Below, piece by piece: positions 63,801 to 64,000 of a stretch of DNA of 64,000 nt. Positions within the stretch are counted from its first letter, which is position 1; each line of letters begins with the position of its first letter. Origin of the DNA: Verrucomicrobiaceae bacterium (GTDB lineage Bacteria > Verrucomicrobiota > Verrucomicrobiia > Verrucomicrobiales > Verrucomicrobiaceae); contig JACKQF010000002.1 in the NCBI GenBank assembly GCA_024232965.1, positions 868,001 to 932,000 on the forward strand, read 5' to 3'. The position numbers were made by a program, and so were the translations under genes. The notes beneath the pieces are model-generated. The model was not told the DNA's origin. It saw nothing but the letters and a program-made list of their open reading frames with translations, and made no database searches.

Positions 63801-64000
63801 CTCCGCATGATTCGCGTAGGGCATGATGTTCACCACCGGGCGACGGCAGGAAGCAAGGCCCATAAGCCCCGCGGCAGCGCCCATGATCTTAATGAACTCG
63901 CGACGGGAGTTTTCCCGCTCTTCCTCGTTCAAAGTGTCGCCACCAGGGAATTCAACCCCCAGGGTGTTGAGAAAATCCGAGCGACGCTCCAACTCCGCAG
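60807..64000 (-). CDS. actB: alternative complex III subunit ActB, 5' end beyond window
   Basis: At least 1061 residues are encoded and the frame stays open to the right edge, so the true start lies outside. An apparent TTG start at 63992 is not the real one, because the preceding codons (AELERRSDF) still read like ActB. A Tat-like segment NSRREFIKIMGAAAG is followed by a molybdopterin-oxidoreductase-like region without cofactor ligands. The C-terminal third is ferredoxin-like, with CIGCTACIVAC, CQQCESAPCETVC, CIGTRYCANNC and CTYC plus CQQACP, the four-cluster set of ActB. It carries electrons from quinol to the c-haems. Pro/Ala linkers interrupt the middle. Confidence 0.94.
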   Translation of the reverse strand, partial: AELERRSDFLNTLGVEFPGGDTLNEEERENSRREFIKIMGAAAGLMGLASCRRPVVNIMPYANHAEWVIPGKPLLYASAMPRPYGVTPLVVTTYEGRPTHLSGNTLHPLGGGLDAFAQASVLDLYDPQRSQKPMAKGKGAGWGKANETLASISAGAKKAQGAGLAIVVGGTTSPTVHRLLGDIKKAMPQAALYGYEALSRDGAIAAGKAIFGAGVKQVVRLGNAERILALDCDFLGNDPVDGDPVKAFTKGRNPEENGGKMNRLYCLENRYTLTGGMADHRKAVAASLIPLVAAHIAAELGEASAKTLASGCPDSIKAWLKEAIADLKQNAGKSVVIAGSRYGAEVHTLVAAINNALGAFGSTVELVQIAGEQELGTLEDLRKEIAGGKVKTVVSLTGSNLLYDAPDAAGLSADLDKNKVQLVHLGTSLNATARGAALHLPAAHYLEAWSDARAADGTYSVIQPMIQPLYDGVSEIDLLLALLGRKKVGPAEVVVPAATPAGPAPAPAAPAAPVIDAGYAAVRDTFATIAGGMDEDKWNFSLRDGFLKGSAGAAAGAPNLGAVAAIVGQAQAPAALDGTTFEVVLATDSSMLDGRYASNAWLQEAPDPITKLTWDNAAWLASSTFRSLGLKEGQMIKVSVNGNDLVIPAIEAPGHAANSVTIPVGYGQTRLGFVGSKRGFDAYILRKSPGFILTGAKIEKLDEVFELAITQDHNTMEGRAMFREGTAEEFKKTPDFATRHGMDAHIPENISLYKGQVGKKSETNPEGFDYETLHQWGMTIDLSKCIGCTACIVACQSENNIPVVGKDQVRKGRLMQWIRMDRYFAASEWGPDKAASDDVDIEPTAEQLDNAEMVHQPMACQQCESAPCETVCPVNATVHTEEGLNAMAYNRCIGTRYCANNCPYTARRFNWFDYNKRPLDELYWGPLSTPEKTGMRESLQLQKNPNVTVRMRGVIEKCTYCVQRLEAAKIKQKRVQRDSKNFRVPTDSVKVACQQACPAEAIEFGDLADAKSAVNGKKASKRSYTVLKYIGTLPRTSYLARVRNPNPAMPGADKVAAWSAHQS

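Noticed and set aside
63992..64000. TTG at 63992 as the start of actB
   Set aside because: The frame continues without a stop to the window edge and the preceding codons still resemble ActB, so the gene is simply cut.

Overview
The window looks like a Verrucomicrobiota chromosome, probably the Verrucomicrobiaceae (Prosthecobacter-like). The 16S rRNA has the look of that family. The proteome also fits: DUF1549/DUF1553 and DUF1501 protein pairs, DUF1080 hydrolases, a TIGR03067-like protein, an ECF sigma factor paired with a zinc-ribbon Ser/Thr kinase, and an alternative complex III (ACIII) respiratory cluster. The placement is my reading of these families, not a database search.

Layout. (1) 1-3.5 kb: an rRNA operon on the minus strand in the order 16S, tRNA-Ala(TGC), tRNA-Ile(GAT), 23S. 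The 23S runs off the left edge, and a candidate rrn promoter lies near 3.4 kb. (2) 3.5-9.2 kb: a VTT-domain membrane protein, a DUF3500-like Tat protein, a DUF1287 protein, a DUF1080 hydrolase, and a large DUF1549/DUF1553 protein with a haem-like motif. (3) 9.2-24.5 kb: an accessory-looking stretch of small unrelated genes, namely DUF6157, MmcQ/YjbR, GNATs, a hotdog protein, a methyltransferase, a lipoprotein, an SGNH hydrolase, a RAYT transposase and orphan membrane proteins. It also holds gene remnants, a 288-bp direct repeat that duplicates the 3' end of the methyltransferase gene, and long palindromes. Inside it is an ECF sigma / Ser-Thr kinase pair whose two genes share a bipartite upstream motif with identical spacing. 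(4) 24.8-43.9 kb: housekeeping and envelope genes. These are a pre-peptidase-domain protein, a double U32 protein, an LplT-PlsC fusion with a vestigial ligase tail, trpD, ktrB-ktrA, the DUF1501 and DUF1549/1553 pair, and dnaE. (5) 43.9-64 kb: a minus-strand run of 20 genes for aerobic respiration.

In transcription order the respiratory cluster reads actB (cut by the window end), actC, actD, actE, actF, an Ala/Pro-rich membrane-anchored protein, a CcoN-like protein, a CcoO-like cytochrome c, a mono-haem cytochrome c, a cupredoxin-like lipoprotein, cox1, cox3, cox4, two small membrane proteins, cox2, ctaA, ctaB, sco and a DUF420 protein. ACIII should pass quinol electrons through c-haems and copper carriers to the aa3-type oxidase. 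CtaA, CtaB and Sco supply haem A and copper.

The most unusual point is the CcoN-like protein. It has the haem-copper-oxidase fold but has lost four of the six metal-ligating histidines and the active-site tyrosine, while the neighbouring aa3 Cox1 keeps all of its ligands. Together with the CcoO-like protein, the extra cytochrome c, the cupredoxin and a Cox3 carrying a roughly 275-residue insert, it suggests an undescribed accessory module that bridges or scaffolds an ACIII-aa3 supercomplex.
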